This document shows positions 1 through 7,216 of a stretch of 8,638 nt of DNA, one piece after another. Under the pieces are notes generated by a model, which worked only from the letters and a program-made list of their open reading frames with translations, did not search any database and was not told where the DNA came from. The DNA is from Firmicutes bacterium CAG:475 (GTDB lineage Bacteria; Bacillota; Clostridia; Christensenellales; CAG-917): positions 834 to 9,471 of the forward strand of contig FR895623.1 in assembly GCA_000434435.1 (NCBI GenBank), in the 5' to 3' direction. The position numbers were made by a program, and so were the translations under genes. Position 1 is the first letter of the stretch. Each line of letters begins with the position of its first letter.

Positions 1-3000
1 AGAGCGTCGTTCAATCCGCAGTATGCAAACTTATCCGTTTGCGGATAGAGGTAGAGGCCGCTTTGCGATTCGTCAACCACGACGTTTTGAGAATCGATGA
101 CTTGTTTGAGGAGCATCGAAAGCACGTCGTTGATAAAGTTGGAACGCACGAATACGCCGAGATAATCTATTCTGTTGAGAGAGCCGCTTTCCCAGGGTTT
201 TGCGGCAAGAACGAGCTTGGAAACGATTGCGCTCACGACTTTTGCGATATTCAAACTTTCGTCCTTTTCGTCCGCGGCCGTTTGAGCGTCGGAGCTAGAA
301 GAAGAAAGTTCCACACCGAATTTTTCAAGCACGTCGATAAGACCGATTTGAACGCGAGGCCCGCCCACACCGTTCATGTCGATGTAAACCGTGTCTTTGA
401 TGAGATAAATATTTATCTTGGTGTTGCTGCCCGGATGTTCGTAGTCGAAATCGATGCCGATGCTTGCTTCGATGCCGTTGAGCAACGTTTTGAGATTGAG
501 TTTGCTCAGATCGAACTTTGACAGATCCTCCAATCCCATCTCTTGCAAGTTGAGTCTTGCCTTGACGTCGAGTTTGAAGCCGTCGTCCATCTTGTCCGAG
601 AGCATAAGGTTGAGTCCCAGACGTTCGAGCAATTCGCCGACGCTGAATGCGTTTTTAATCACGTCAAAACCTATTTCCTCGTTGTCGGTGTTGATTCTGA
701 TTTGCGGAAGCATTGTTGCAAGCACGTCTTTCAAACCGTCCATGCCGAGAATGACGTTGAGCAATTCGTCAAATTCAAAACCTTCGCGGATATAATGTCC
801 GTTGTCGTCTTGCACGAATCTGTTGTCATACAGGTTGAGAGAGTATCTGTCCTTGGGCGAGAACGCTTCGAGCGTCTTTGCGTCGTCAACGTACACATAT
901 GTGGAGCTTGCATAGTAGTCTACAATGAGGCTGAGGTCGAGCGAAACGATGTGCGCGTTGTTGAGTTCCCGATAATATCTTCTGAAATTGCCGTCCGCAG
1001 ATTCGACGTACTTGCCGTCCACAAGGCTGTATTTCTTGCCCGAGAAGGAAGAGTCGGTGATTTCGACGAATTTGTCGATACCCTCTTTCGCTTTTGCATC
1101 GATGGTGTTGAAAGCGTTACTGCTCTTGCCCGTTGCGAGATCGATGTTGTCGATGCTCACGCCGAGAGAGAGGAGATTGCTGTCGATATCGACGTTGATT
1201 GCGATAGACGGATCGAGTTGCAAATCGACGCCGACGGAGATGTCGAGGTCGAGTTTTTCGATGATGGTTGCAATGTCGGTGCTGCCTTCGCCCTTTGAAG
1301 TGAGTGCGGCAATAAGTCCGACAAGCACGTTTTGCATGACGAGAACGCCGAGTTTGCCGTCGGCGATGTCAAGCACGAGTTGCATTTGCTCGTCTGCGCT
1401 CATAGCGTTTACGGTGTCCGAAGCGGTCGATGCGCCGGAATTCTTGCTTGCAGACGAATTGAGATCACCCAAAAGTTTGGTGATTGCGTCGCAAATGATC
1501 TCGCTGATGTTGGTTTGTTCGATGTAGAACGGATCGCTGCCGAGGTTTCCGAGGTCGACGTAGACGTCGCCGCCGTTGACGTAAATCGCTATTATATTCT
1601 TATTTGTTATTTTATTCTTTATTTCAAGAACAATATTGCTGTCGTTGGGTTCGTTGAGAGCGAGGTTTGCACCCACGCTGATTCCGATTTGATAATCGAT
1701 GTTGTCAAACATATCCAAACCGAGTTTCAAACCGAGATCCGCAAGGAACAAATCGAGGTATTTTTCAAGGCGAACTTGCTCTTCTTGTCCTTTGAGTTGC
1801 AAGTCAAGTCCAAGTTCGACGTTGAGAGAAAGCGTATCGAGATTTTCGGCAGTCGTATAAATGGAGCTGTCGAAATCGTCGGGCATAACGCCGTCCTCTT
1901 TGCCGAGTCCGAGATTGATCTCAGAGATTTCCAAGCCGAGATACACGGGATCGATTTGGAGATTGAGAGCAAGATTGTACTTCCACGCAAGAGCAAGATA
2001 GCTTCTGTCGGGATTGAGCTTGATAAACTTGTCGGGATCGATTTTCTTTCCGGCAAGCATTTGTACAAGCGTTACGACAAGAGCTTCCGCAAAGTTGATT
2101 TGCACGCCCTTCGAGTCAATGCCGATATAACCGATAATTCCGCCGAGCACCGAGCCGAGCACGCCCATAAGATCGATGCCGCCGTCATCCGCCGTCATCG
2201 CTGTGCCGCCGTTGCCGCCGTCGCCTTTGCCTTTAAGCAAACCGCCGAGCAATGCGCCGATGTTGATATTGGCAAGAGCGATGTGGAAATCGTTGCTCAG
2301 ATCGAGATATACCGTGCTGACTGCGTCGCCTTGTGCGTTTTCACCCGTGCTTTGCAAACGGAGAGCGAGGATGACGCTTTGCACTTTTTCCGCATTGGTC
2401 ATCTTGTCTACGTCTTTGATGCTCTTGTTGTAAATTTCGATAGCGATATCGCTGTGAGAAGCGATGTATGCAATATCGAGGAGGCTTGCCGCTGTATAGA
2501 GTTTGTCGTTTTCAAACAACACGGAGTTTTCGTCCGTTACGTTGACTTTGACGTAGTTTTCACCGACGAGAACATATCCTGCGCCGCGATAATTCGATTT
2601 GGAAACTTCGCTCAGTGCAATTCCGCCTGCAACGTATTGTTTGACGTACACGTCGCCTTCGTAAGAAGTGCGCTCTTCGTCCGTAAGAAGCGTGTATTTT
2701 GTGCCGTTGAGTTTGTACACCTCGACGAATTTGGCAAGATTTGCCAGTTCGGATGCGGCGTATTTGACAAATACCGCATTTTGAGTGAAGTCAATGGGAA
2801 CGTTCGGATTGAGATGTGCGTTGAGCGCGATACGGAATCCGATTTCGGCACCTGCTTCTACAGGCACCTTATAGGTGAGAAGAAGTTGTCTGATGAAGGA
2901 GTTGAGTTCGGGATTGCTGTCGTCGAGGAAGTTTGCAATCCACTCGCCCACCGTCCAGGACTTGTTGCCCGCTTCCGCACCGACGGTAAACGTGCCTTTG

Positions 3001-6000
3001 AGTTCGGCAAAGATCGACGGCAATGCGATGTCGCCGTAAGCGTTGAAGAGCGTCACGTCTTCGAACACGTCGCTTGTGTCGCCTTGCAAGTAGGCTGCCA
3101 TCGTTTGAGTTTCTTTGTTGTTGCGCACGATTTTAACGGGTTCTACGGAGTCGCCGCCAAGCGTGATGCTGATGGGATTGAGAATAGAACCGTCCGCCGT
3201 TTTGACGGTCGTGCCGATATAAATTTCCGCTCCGCCGACAGATTGACCTGCGTCGTTGTTTACGTCAACCGCAACTCTGACGGGTTTGTTGTCGTATTTG
3301 TCTTTGACGTTTGCCCATGCGATTTGCGCCCATGCGGTGAGTTCGTTTGCGTCGAAACCGAGGAGTTGATAGATGATGTCCGTCAATCCCTTTGCGATTT
3401 GAAGTTTCAAATTGTCGGAAGAAAGCGTTGCGATAATGTCGAGAGCAAGGGCTTTTTTCGCCGCTTGATCGTTTGCGTCGCCTTCCTCGGCGGTCATTGC
3501 GTCCGCATTCGTGCCGCCGTTTACGATAACGGTGGAATCTTTTGCGAGCAATGCGAGAATGACCTCATAGAGGTCAACGTCGGTTTTTACTTTGTCAAGA
3601 CCAAAATTCTTTGCGTCGATATAAAGCGAACCGCCGGTGTAGTAAACGCCGAGCAAAACTTTGCGTTCTTCGGCAAATTTCTTGCCGGTGAGTTCGACAA
3701 GCAATTCGCTTACGTTGCCTTTCGTATTGATTTGAGGCGCACCGAACAAATAGTCGATGATAGGCGACAAATCGAGTTGCCCCGCAATACGCAACTCATA
3801 GTTGAGCGACATCTTCTCGTCAAATGCGAGCGTTGCTTTGGTTATATTCTCTTCTTGGTAAGTACCGTTTGAATCTTTATAATAGAGCTTGCCCGTGTAG
3901 TCCGAGGGGACGGGATTCGAGTCGGTGATTTCAACGTATTTTCCGTCTTTGAGATAGTGTGTACCCTTGCCGAACACGAGTTCTTTTGCGCCTTGGTCCG
4001 CATTGAAGTCAAGACCGAGCGTAAGATCTATCCCAACGAACGGATATTCAAGGATTTCGGTGAAATCTTCGCTTTGACGTCCGTCGTTTGCAAGATAGTT
4101 TGTCGCCTTGTCGTTCAAACCGGCAGACAAACCGCTGAGTGCGACGTTGAGGTTGACGTTGTTGCCCAAAGACATGAACACGCCCAGTTGAAGTTCGGGC
4201 AAATTGAGTCCGTCGTTGAGAGCGATGCGTATACCGCCGTCGAAGTCGGTGCTTGCAAATTCGATTTTAACGCCGTCGATGTTGAGCAAATCGAGCACTT
4301 GTTCGAAGAGGTTGGACGCGAGCACGATTTCAAGAGCGTGATTGCCGAGATTGAAACCGTCGAGGATGCCCGCAACGAATCCGAGCACGGCGTTGATATC
4401 CATGCCGTCGCCCGTCGTGTCGTCTGCGGTGAGAGCTTGTCCGCTTCCCGAGCCGCTTGCGCCAATGCCGAGAGATGCAAGAAGCTCTTTTGCGTTAACT
4501 TTGATTTCTTTGACGTTTATGCAAAGGATGTCCGCTTTGAGATAAATCCAACCGTCTTGCAAATAGAGCGCAAGCACTTCTTCGTTGTTGGATTGCTTGG
4601 ATATTGCAATCTTCGCGGAAGATTTGAGGAGCATATCGAGGATTGCGTCCGCGTTAATTCCGCCGGTGAGGTCGATATCCGCGTTGATGTCGAGTTTAAG
4701 ACCGCCGTCGATGTTTCCGAGTTCGATCAATGCGGTGAGCAAAACGCCCTTGAACATCGTTCCGATGTCTTGATTGGGCATGTCGACGGTGATCTTTGCA
4801 AGTTCGCCTTTGAGTGTATTGACGTCAACGGTGAGTCCCGTCGAAACGTTTACGTGGAGCAAATCGGTGTTAAATTTGCCGTTTTTGAGGATGGGCAAAT
4901 ATGCGTCGGGATTTGCTTCGAGTTCTTCTTCGAGTTTTTCGAACGTTGCGTTAAATCCGGGCAAATTGTTAATTTTACCAAAGGTAACTCCGACGCCGAG
5001 AGCAAGTCCGACGAGCGGTTCCGCATTTTCTACGCCGAGATTTGCGGACAACGTAAGAGTCTTCTCTTGTTGTGCGCCGAGATTCTTATAAACCAAAGAC
5101 GCATCCTGAATCGGAATTTTCGCACCTGCGTTCTCGCCCTTGAACACCATACCGAAAATGGTGTCGAGCAAATCTTTGGTGAGTTGAACTTCGATGCCTC
5201 TGATATTGAAGATGTCGCCGTCCATATCGAGATTGATATGGTCGAGTATCATATTGATCAATGCCAAAACATCCACGCTGCCGTCGGAATCCGCCGCCGC
5301 AAACGCGCCGTGTTGAATGACGATTTCGCCGTTATCTACAAGGGTTTGTTGAATATTTTGAGTGGTTGCTCCGCCCTTGAGTCCGTCGAGTGCTCCCTTG
5401 ATTGCGGCAAACGCCTTGTCTACAAGCTCGCCGAGCAGGTCATTGACGTTGATGTCGTCGATTTTAAACTTCGTTCCGTTCGAGCCGAGCAAACCGCTTG
5501 CGTCAAGATATACGCCTTCTCTTGCGCCCGTGTAGTATGCCGTGACGCGTTTTGCACCGTTTCTGCCGAGAATTTCAAGAGCGAGTCTTGTCTTTTTGGA
5601 ATCTCTGGTGTTGATTTCGCCTTGGAGCTTGATCGTCAACTCAACCGTACCTTTTTCGAAGTTAATTTCCTTTGCAAAGAGCGGTTTGAGAGCTTCGAGC
5701 ATCTCGGGTTTGAGATTTTTGGTGAGAAGATTTGATATGAGAGTGCCGAAAGAGCCGATTACGTTGTCAATCGACACTGTCTTTTTGTTGAAGTCGAGAG
5801 AAAGAGTTATCGCGCCGTCGAGAGTGAGGAAGGAATATTTGTTTTCGCTTTCCTTGACGGAATCGTAAAGGGACTTTTCACCGTCCTGAATGGCGGTGTT
5901 GTTTTCGTTGCGAGATTTCAAAAGCGCAACGACGTCGAGGTCGGGGGTACCTGCGAAGTCCGCTTTTGCGTGTCCGAGATCGATGCCGAATTCGGATTGG

Positions 6001-7013
6001 AAAGTGCCGTACTTTTCTTCGACGCCTTCAACTCCGTAAGAGTTGAGGTTGACGTCGATGTTGAAATTGACGCCTTTGAGCGCACCGTTCATGATGTCGG
6101 CTTCCAAATAAAGAGCCATACCCGCGAGTGCGCCGAGCTTGCCGAGATCGAGGCCGAGCACGTCTTTTACGAGATTGATGATGTTTTCGGGGATAAGACC
6201 TTGAACGAGCGGAATAATGCTGACGATAAGACCGAGATCGCAAGGCATACGCAACACTTGATGACCGTTGCCGTAGTCCACGATCGTGCTCTTGCTTGCG
6301 CCGAACAAAACGTTGACGAGCAATTGTTCAACCGTCAAATGAGCCAAATCGATTTTGATAAGACTGTTGATGAGTCCGCCGATGTCATAACCCATAAGGG
6401 TGTCGTAAAGAACGGAAGAGAGATCGAGTTGATCGAGAGCGTCCGCAAATCTGGACACAAACTTCGTCATATCGATCGTATCGGTGTAAACGACGTGCAC
6501 GCCGTCCCCTTTCTTTATTCCGCGCATGTCGGCAACCAGCTTGCCTTCATAGTAGTACGCGCCGAAAAGCAAAGTGCCTTCACCGTTTTTCGCCATCGTG
6601 CAGACGGTGTCTTTGTCGACGGTTCTGCCGTTGATTTCGGACGTGAGCTTGCGGAACTCGACGAGGATTTGGCTCTTGGAATCGTCTTGCGAATCGATCT
6701 TGCTTGCAAAGCGCGCCACGATGAGTGAATCGTAAGAGTCCTTGGAGAAACCGAGCACAAAAGCCGTGTCGACGTTTATGTATCGTTTGTCTTTCTCCGA
6801 GTGAGCTTCTGCAAGAGCCGCCTCTTTAAAGATATTCCACGCCTCTTGAGAGCCGAGATATTCCGAGTTGTCGATATCCGGATCGGGTGTGGGCGTAGGA
6901 ATAACGGGGGTATCCGTGTTCCCGTTGTTTGTCGGATTGCATGCAACCATGCCGAAAAGCATAACGCTTACCAGCACGAGCAACAATACGAGCGATAACT
7001 TTCTCATTCTCAT
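1..7013 (-). CDS. Giant modular lipoprotein, at least 2,337 residues, 3' end beyond the window
   Basis: The frame starts at ATG 7013 and stays open to base 1, so the protein is 2,337 residues or more and its C-terminus is missing. GGAGGAG (7017-7023) sits 3 bases before the ATG and sets this start; ATG 7007 (Met3) is also possible. Residues 1-24 are a signal peptide (MRMRK, a Leu/Val core, then FGMVA) and Cys25 is the predicted lipidated residue (lipobox MVAC, with Met at -3 slightly unusual). A Pro/Thr/Asp tether follows at about 27-48. The remainder is rich in Leu, Ile, Asp, Gly and Asn and poor in Cys and Trp. It alternates amphipathic beta-strand pairs with helices in repeated modules; the YxxGxxYxD-type hairpin lies near residues 153, 493, 817, 1124, 1569, 1811 and 2203. 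No catalytic motif, LPXTG or transmembrane anchor was seen apart from the signal peptide. It should be exported and held on the outer face of the membrane by lipid. I recognise no family, so function is unassigned. The open frame itself is nearly certain. Confidence 0.93.
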   Translation of the reverse strand, partial: MRMRKLSLVLLLVLVSVMLFGMVACNPTNNGNTDTPVIPTPTPDPDIDNSEYLGSQEAWNIFKEAALAEAHSEKDKRYINVDTAFVLGFSKDSYDSLIVARFASKIDSQDDSKSQILVEFRKLTSEINGRTVDKDTVCTMAKNGEGTLLFGAYYYEGKLVADMRGIKKGDGVHVVYTDTIDMTKFVSRFADALDQLDLSSVLYDTLMGYDIGGLINSLIKIDLAHLTVEQLLVNVLFGASKSTIVDYGNGHQVLRMPCDLGLIVSIIPLVQGLIPENIINLVKDVLGLDLGKLGALAGMALYLEADIMNGALKGVNFNIDVNLNSYGVEGVEEKYGTFQSEFGIDLGHAKADFAGTPDLDVVALLKSRNENNTAIQDGEKSLYDSVKESENKYSFLTLDGAITLSLDFNKKTVSIDNVIGSFGTLISNLLTKNLKPEMLEALKPLFAKEINFEKGTVELTIKLQGEINTRDSKKTRLALEILGRNGAKRVTAYYTGAREGVYLDASGLLGSNGTKFKIDDINVNDLLGELVDKAFAAIKGALDGLKGGATTQNIQQTLVDNGEIVIQHGAFAAADSDGSVDVLALINMILDHINLDMDGDIFNIRGIEVQLTKDLLDTIFGMVFKGENAGAKIPIQDASLVYKNLGAQQEKTLTLSANLGVENAEPLVGLALGVGVTFGKINNLPGFNATFEKLEEELEANPDAYLPILKNGKFNTDLLHVNVSTGLTVDVNTLKGELAKITVDMPNQDIGTMFKGVLLTALIELGNIDGGLKLDINADIDLTGGINADAILDMLLKSSAKIAISKQSNNEEVLALYLQDGWIYLKADILCINVKEIKVNAKELLASLGIGASGSGSGQALTADDTTGDGMDINAVLGFVAGILDGFNLGNHALEIVLASNLFEQVLDLLNIDGVKIEFASTDFDGGIRIALNDGLNLPELQLGVFMSLGNNVNLNVALSGLSAGLNDKATNYLANDGRQSEDFTEILEYPFVGIDLTLGLDFNADQGAKELVFGKGTHYLKDGKYVEITDSNPVPSDYTGKLYYKDSNGTYQEENITKATLAFDEKMSLNYELRIAGQLDLSPIIDYLFGAPQINTKGNVSELLVELTGKKFAEERKVLLGVYYTGGSLYIDAKNFGLDKVKTDVDLYEVILALLAKDSTVIVNGGTNADAMTAEEGDANDQAAKKALALDIIATLSSDNLKLQIAKGLTDIIYQLLGFDANELTAWAQIAWANVKDKYDNKPVRVAVDVNNDAGQSVGGAEIYIGTTVKTADGSILNPISITLGGDSVEPVKIVRNNKETQTMAAYLQGDTSDVFEDVTLFNAYGDIALPSIFAELKGTFTVGAEAGNKSWTVGEWIANFLDDSNPELNSFIRQLLLTYKVPVEAGAEIGFRIALNAHLNPNVPIDFTQNAVFVKYAASELANLAKFVEVYKLNGTKYTLLTDEERTSYEGDVYVKQYVAGGIALSEVSKSNYRGAGYVLVGENYVKVNVTDENSVLFENDKLYTAASLLDIAYIASHSDIAIEIYNKSIKDVDKMTNAEKVQSVILALRLQSTGENAQGDAVSTVYLDLSNDFHIALANINIGALLGGLLKGKGDGGNGGTAMTADDGGIDLMGVLGSVLGGIIGYIGIDSKGVQINFAEALVVTLVQMLAGKKIDPDKFIKLNPDRSYLALAWKYNLALNLQIDPVYLGLEISEINLGLGKEDGVMPDDFDSSIYTTAENLDTLSLNVELGLDLQLKGQEEQVRLEKYLDLFLADLGLKLGLDMFDNIDYQIGISVGANLALNEPNDSNIVLEIKNKITNKNIIAIYVNGGDVYVDLGNLGSDPFYIEQTNISEIICDAITKLLGDLNSSASKNSGASTASDTVNAMSADEQMQLVLDIADGKLGVLVMQNVLVGLIAALTSKGEGSTDIATIIEKLDLDISVGVDLQLDPSIAINVDIDSNLLSLGVSIDNIDLATGKSSNAFNTIDAKAKEGIDKFVEITDSSFSGKKYSLVDGKYVESADGNFRRYYRELNNAHIVSLDLSLIVDYYASSTYVYVDDAKTLEAFSPKDRYSLNLYDNRFVQDDNGHYIREGFEFDELLNVILGMDGLKDVLATMLPQIRINTDNEEIGFDVIKNAFSVGELLERLGLNLMLSDKMDDGFKLDVKARLNLQEMGLEDLSKFDLSKLNLKTLLNGIEASIGIDFDYEHPGSNTKINIYLIKDTVYIDMNGVGGPRVQIGLIDVLEKFGVELSSSSSDAQTAADEKDESLNIAKVVSAIVSKLVLAAKPWESGSLNRIDYLGVFVRSNFINDVLSMLLKQVIDSQNVVVDESQSGLYLYPQTDKFAYCGLNDA
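96..422 (-). repeat. Module core 6 of the giant lipoprotein (residues 2198-2306)
   Basis: The hairpin INIYLIKDTVYIDMNGVG (Tyr2203) is followed by the helix LIDVLEKFGVEL. A five-serine linker leads to DAQTAADEKDE (Thr2245), then the helix IAKVVSAIVSKLVL and the strand-helix YLGVFVRSNFINDVLSMLL. About 30 further residues lie before the window edge, so the chain continues past this module. Confidence 0.68.
972..1076 (-). repeat. VEITDS-type beta-hairpin insert, copy B (residues 1980-2014)
   Basis: The sequence reads DKFVEITDSSFSGKKYSLVD followed by GKYVESADGNFRRYY, i.e. a VEITDS strand, a turn, and a second strand that itself repeats the DGKYVE pattern of copy A. A weaker related piece (NRFVQDDNGHYIREG, around residue 2074) follows, which suggests local tandem duplication. 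Confidence 0.6.
1299..1598 (-). repeat. Module core 5 of the giant lipoprotein (residues 1806-1905)
   Basis: The hairpin IAIYVNGGDVYVDLGNLG (Tyr1811) is followed by the helix ISEIICDAITKLLGDL. A Ser/Thr-rich linker ends in NAMSADE (Ser1872), then come the helix MQLVLDIADG and the strand-helix LGVLVMQNVLVGLIAAL. A run of beta-strands follows (DISVGVDLQLDPSIAINVD), which resembles the stretch after core 4 (YNLALNLQIDPVYLGLEIS). Confidence 0.7.
2049..2321 (-). repeat. Module core 4 of the giant lipoprotein (residues 1565-1655)
   Basis: The first hairpin is shortened to STVYLDLSND (Tyr1569). It is followed by IGALLGGLL, the Gly-rich linker GKGDGGNGGTAMTADDGG (Thr1607), the helix LMGVLGSVLGGIIGYI and the strand-helix VQINFAEALVVTLVQMLAG. 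The linker is the purest glycine version of the six and has the archetypal AMTADD motif. Confidence 0.68.
2544..2732 (-). repeat. Diverged KYVE-type hairpin insert, copy C (residues 1428-1490)
   Basis: The stretch contains KFVEVYKLNGTKYTLLTDEE, then YEGDVYVKQY, then YVLVGENYVKVNVTDE. It has the same alternation of a Gly- or Asp-centred turn with a Y-V-x-V strand as copies A and B, but is longer and more diverged. Assignment to the same element is based on pattern rather than strong identity. Confidence 0.45.
3357..3656 (-). repeat. Module core 3 of the giant lipoprotein (residues 1120-1219)
   Basis: The hairpin GVYYTGGSLYIDAKNFG (Tyr1124-Tyr1125) is the clearest form of the motif. It is followed by the helix DLYEVILALLA, the linker NGGTNADAMTAEEGD (Thr1174), a helix ALALDIIATL and the strand-helix LKLQIAKGLTDIIYQLLG. 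The order of elements is the same as in core 2, with about 100 residues in total. Confidence 0.7.
3855..3962 (-). repeat. VEITDS-type beta-hairpin insert, copy A (residues 1018-1053)
   Basis: The sequence reads YLKDGKYVEITDS, then a short spacer, then YTGKLYYKDSNGTYQE. It shares VEITDS, (T/S)GK and a D-x-G-x-Y pattern with the element at residues 1980-2014. Fourteen bases are identical between the two (3919-3932 and 1051-1064 on the plus strand). The element lies outside the module cores and may be a separate small hairpin domain duplicated within the protein. Confidence 0.6.
4269..4580 (-). repeat. Module core 2 of the giant lipoprotein (residues 812-915)
   Basis: The hairpin ALYLQDGWIYLKAD (Tyr817) is followed by KELLASLGI and a GASGSGSG low-complexity linker. 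The acidic motif ALTADD (Thr862) leads into the helix DINAVLGFVAGILDGF and then the strand-helix LEIVLASNLFEQVLDLL. At 104 residues this is one of the most compact copies and a good reference for aligning the rest. Confidence 0.7.
5130..5549 (-). repeat. Module core 1 of the giant lipoprotein (residues 489-628)
   Basis: The core opens with the hairpin AYYTGAREGVYLDASG (Tyr493-Tyr494). Helical segments follow, then an alanine and acidic linker (FAAADSDGS, Asp575) which is the most diverged of the six linkers. Next are the helix DVLALINMILDHI and a strand-helix unit ending in LLDTIFGMVF. The order of elements matches the five other cores, although this copy carries an extra helical stretch of roughly 50 residues before its linker. 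Confidence 0.6.
6939..7013 (-). other. Lipoprotein signal peptide of the giant protein
   Basis: Codons 1-25 encode a basic start (MRMRK), a hydrophobic core rich in Leu and Val, and the lipobox MVAC ending at Cys25. Signal peptidase II would cut before Cys25 after diacylglycerol is added to it. Next comes NPTNNGNTDTP and then a PTPTPDPD tether, a common arrangement for surface lipoproteins of Firmicutes. Met instead of Leu/Val/Ile at -3 is a small departure from the usual lipobox. Confidence 0.88.
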
Positions 7014-7016
7014 AAT

Positions 7017-7023
7017 CTCCTCC
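7017..7023 (-). promoter_or_regulatory. Ribosome binding site of the giant lipoprotein gene
   Basis: GGAGGAG on the minus strand ends 3 bases before ATG 7013 and 9 bases before the in-frame ATG 7007. An in-frame ATG at 7052 would add 13 codons, but it has no such site and would put extra residues ahead of the signal peptide, so 7013 is preferred. Confidence 0.88.
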
Positions 7024-7030
7024 GAAACGC

Positions 7031-7052
7031 ATGCTTTACGCGTGTAACGCAT
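7031..7052 (-). promoter_or_regulatory. Small hairpin in the 5' leader of the giant gene
   Basis: The leader RNA can pair ATGC-G-TTAC with GTAA-A-GCAT around the loop ACGC, i.e. two 4-bp stems with one G-A mismatch. It lies 7 bases upstream of the ribosome binding site and also buries an in-frame upstream AUG. It could help keep the ribosome binding site open or stabilise the 5' end; the stem is short, so chance is possible. Confidence 0.4.
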
Positions 7053-7076
7053 ACGTGTAGATTATTATACAGTCCA

Positions 7077-7105
7077 ATTATACGTTTTTTTCGCCTATTT
7101 GTCAA
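7077..7105 (-). promoter_or_regulatory. Consensus sigma-A promoter of the giant lipoprotein gene
   Basis: On the minus strand TTGACA (7105-7100) is separated by exactly 17 bases from TATAAT (7082-7077), a full match to the consensus in both boxes. With a 6-base discriminator (TGGACT), transcription would start at the G at 7070, giving a 57-nt leader. A second TATAAT at 7069-7064 has no matching -35 box. Confidence 0.82.
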
Positions 7106-7145
7106 TACTTATATGTTTAGAATATCAATAACAATACCTTGTGGT

Positions 7146-7164
7146 GTGCTTGATTTCAAAGCAC
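7146..7164. repeat. Short inverted repeat, GTGCTT / AAGCAC
   Basis: Six-base perfect arms (7146-7151 and 7159-7164) flank the 7-base spacer GATTTCA. No T-tract follows on either strand, so this is not a normal intrinsic terminator. It could be a protein-binding site or chance. Confidence 0.35.
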
Positions 7165-7184
7165 AATCTGTTGGGGGGAAATGC

Positions 7185-7216
7185 CGATTTTCAGCCCTTT
7201 TCGCATCCGAAAATCG
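7185..7216. repeat. Inverted repeat, CGATTTTC / GAAAATCG
   Basis: Eight-base perfect arms (7185-7192 and 7209-7216) are separated by 16 bases, and pairing extends by TG/CA across a single bulged base. The arms are about 24 bp apart centre to centre. No T-tract follows, so a dimeric or paired regulator site is more likely than a terminator. Confidence 0.4.

Noticed and set aside
1332..3872. Plus-strand open frame of 846 codons (and similar ones at 39-521, 543-1298, 3957-5735, 5970-6728)
   Set aside because: They are exactly antisense and in codon register with the giant lipoprotein gene, with no ribosome binding sites, no domain-like sequence and Val/Phe/Glu/Arg-heavy composition that mirrors the codons of the opposite strand.
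7026..7052. Upstream in-frame ATG (7052) as the true start of the giant protein
   Set aside because: It lacks a ribosome binding site, while GGAGGAG is ideally placed for ATG 7013, and the extra 13 residues would disturb a well-formed lipoprotein signal peptide.
7185..7216. Inverted repeat considered as an intrinsic terminator
   Set aside because: The spacer is 16 bases and no T-tract follows on either strand. No gene is known to end here.
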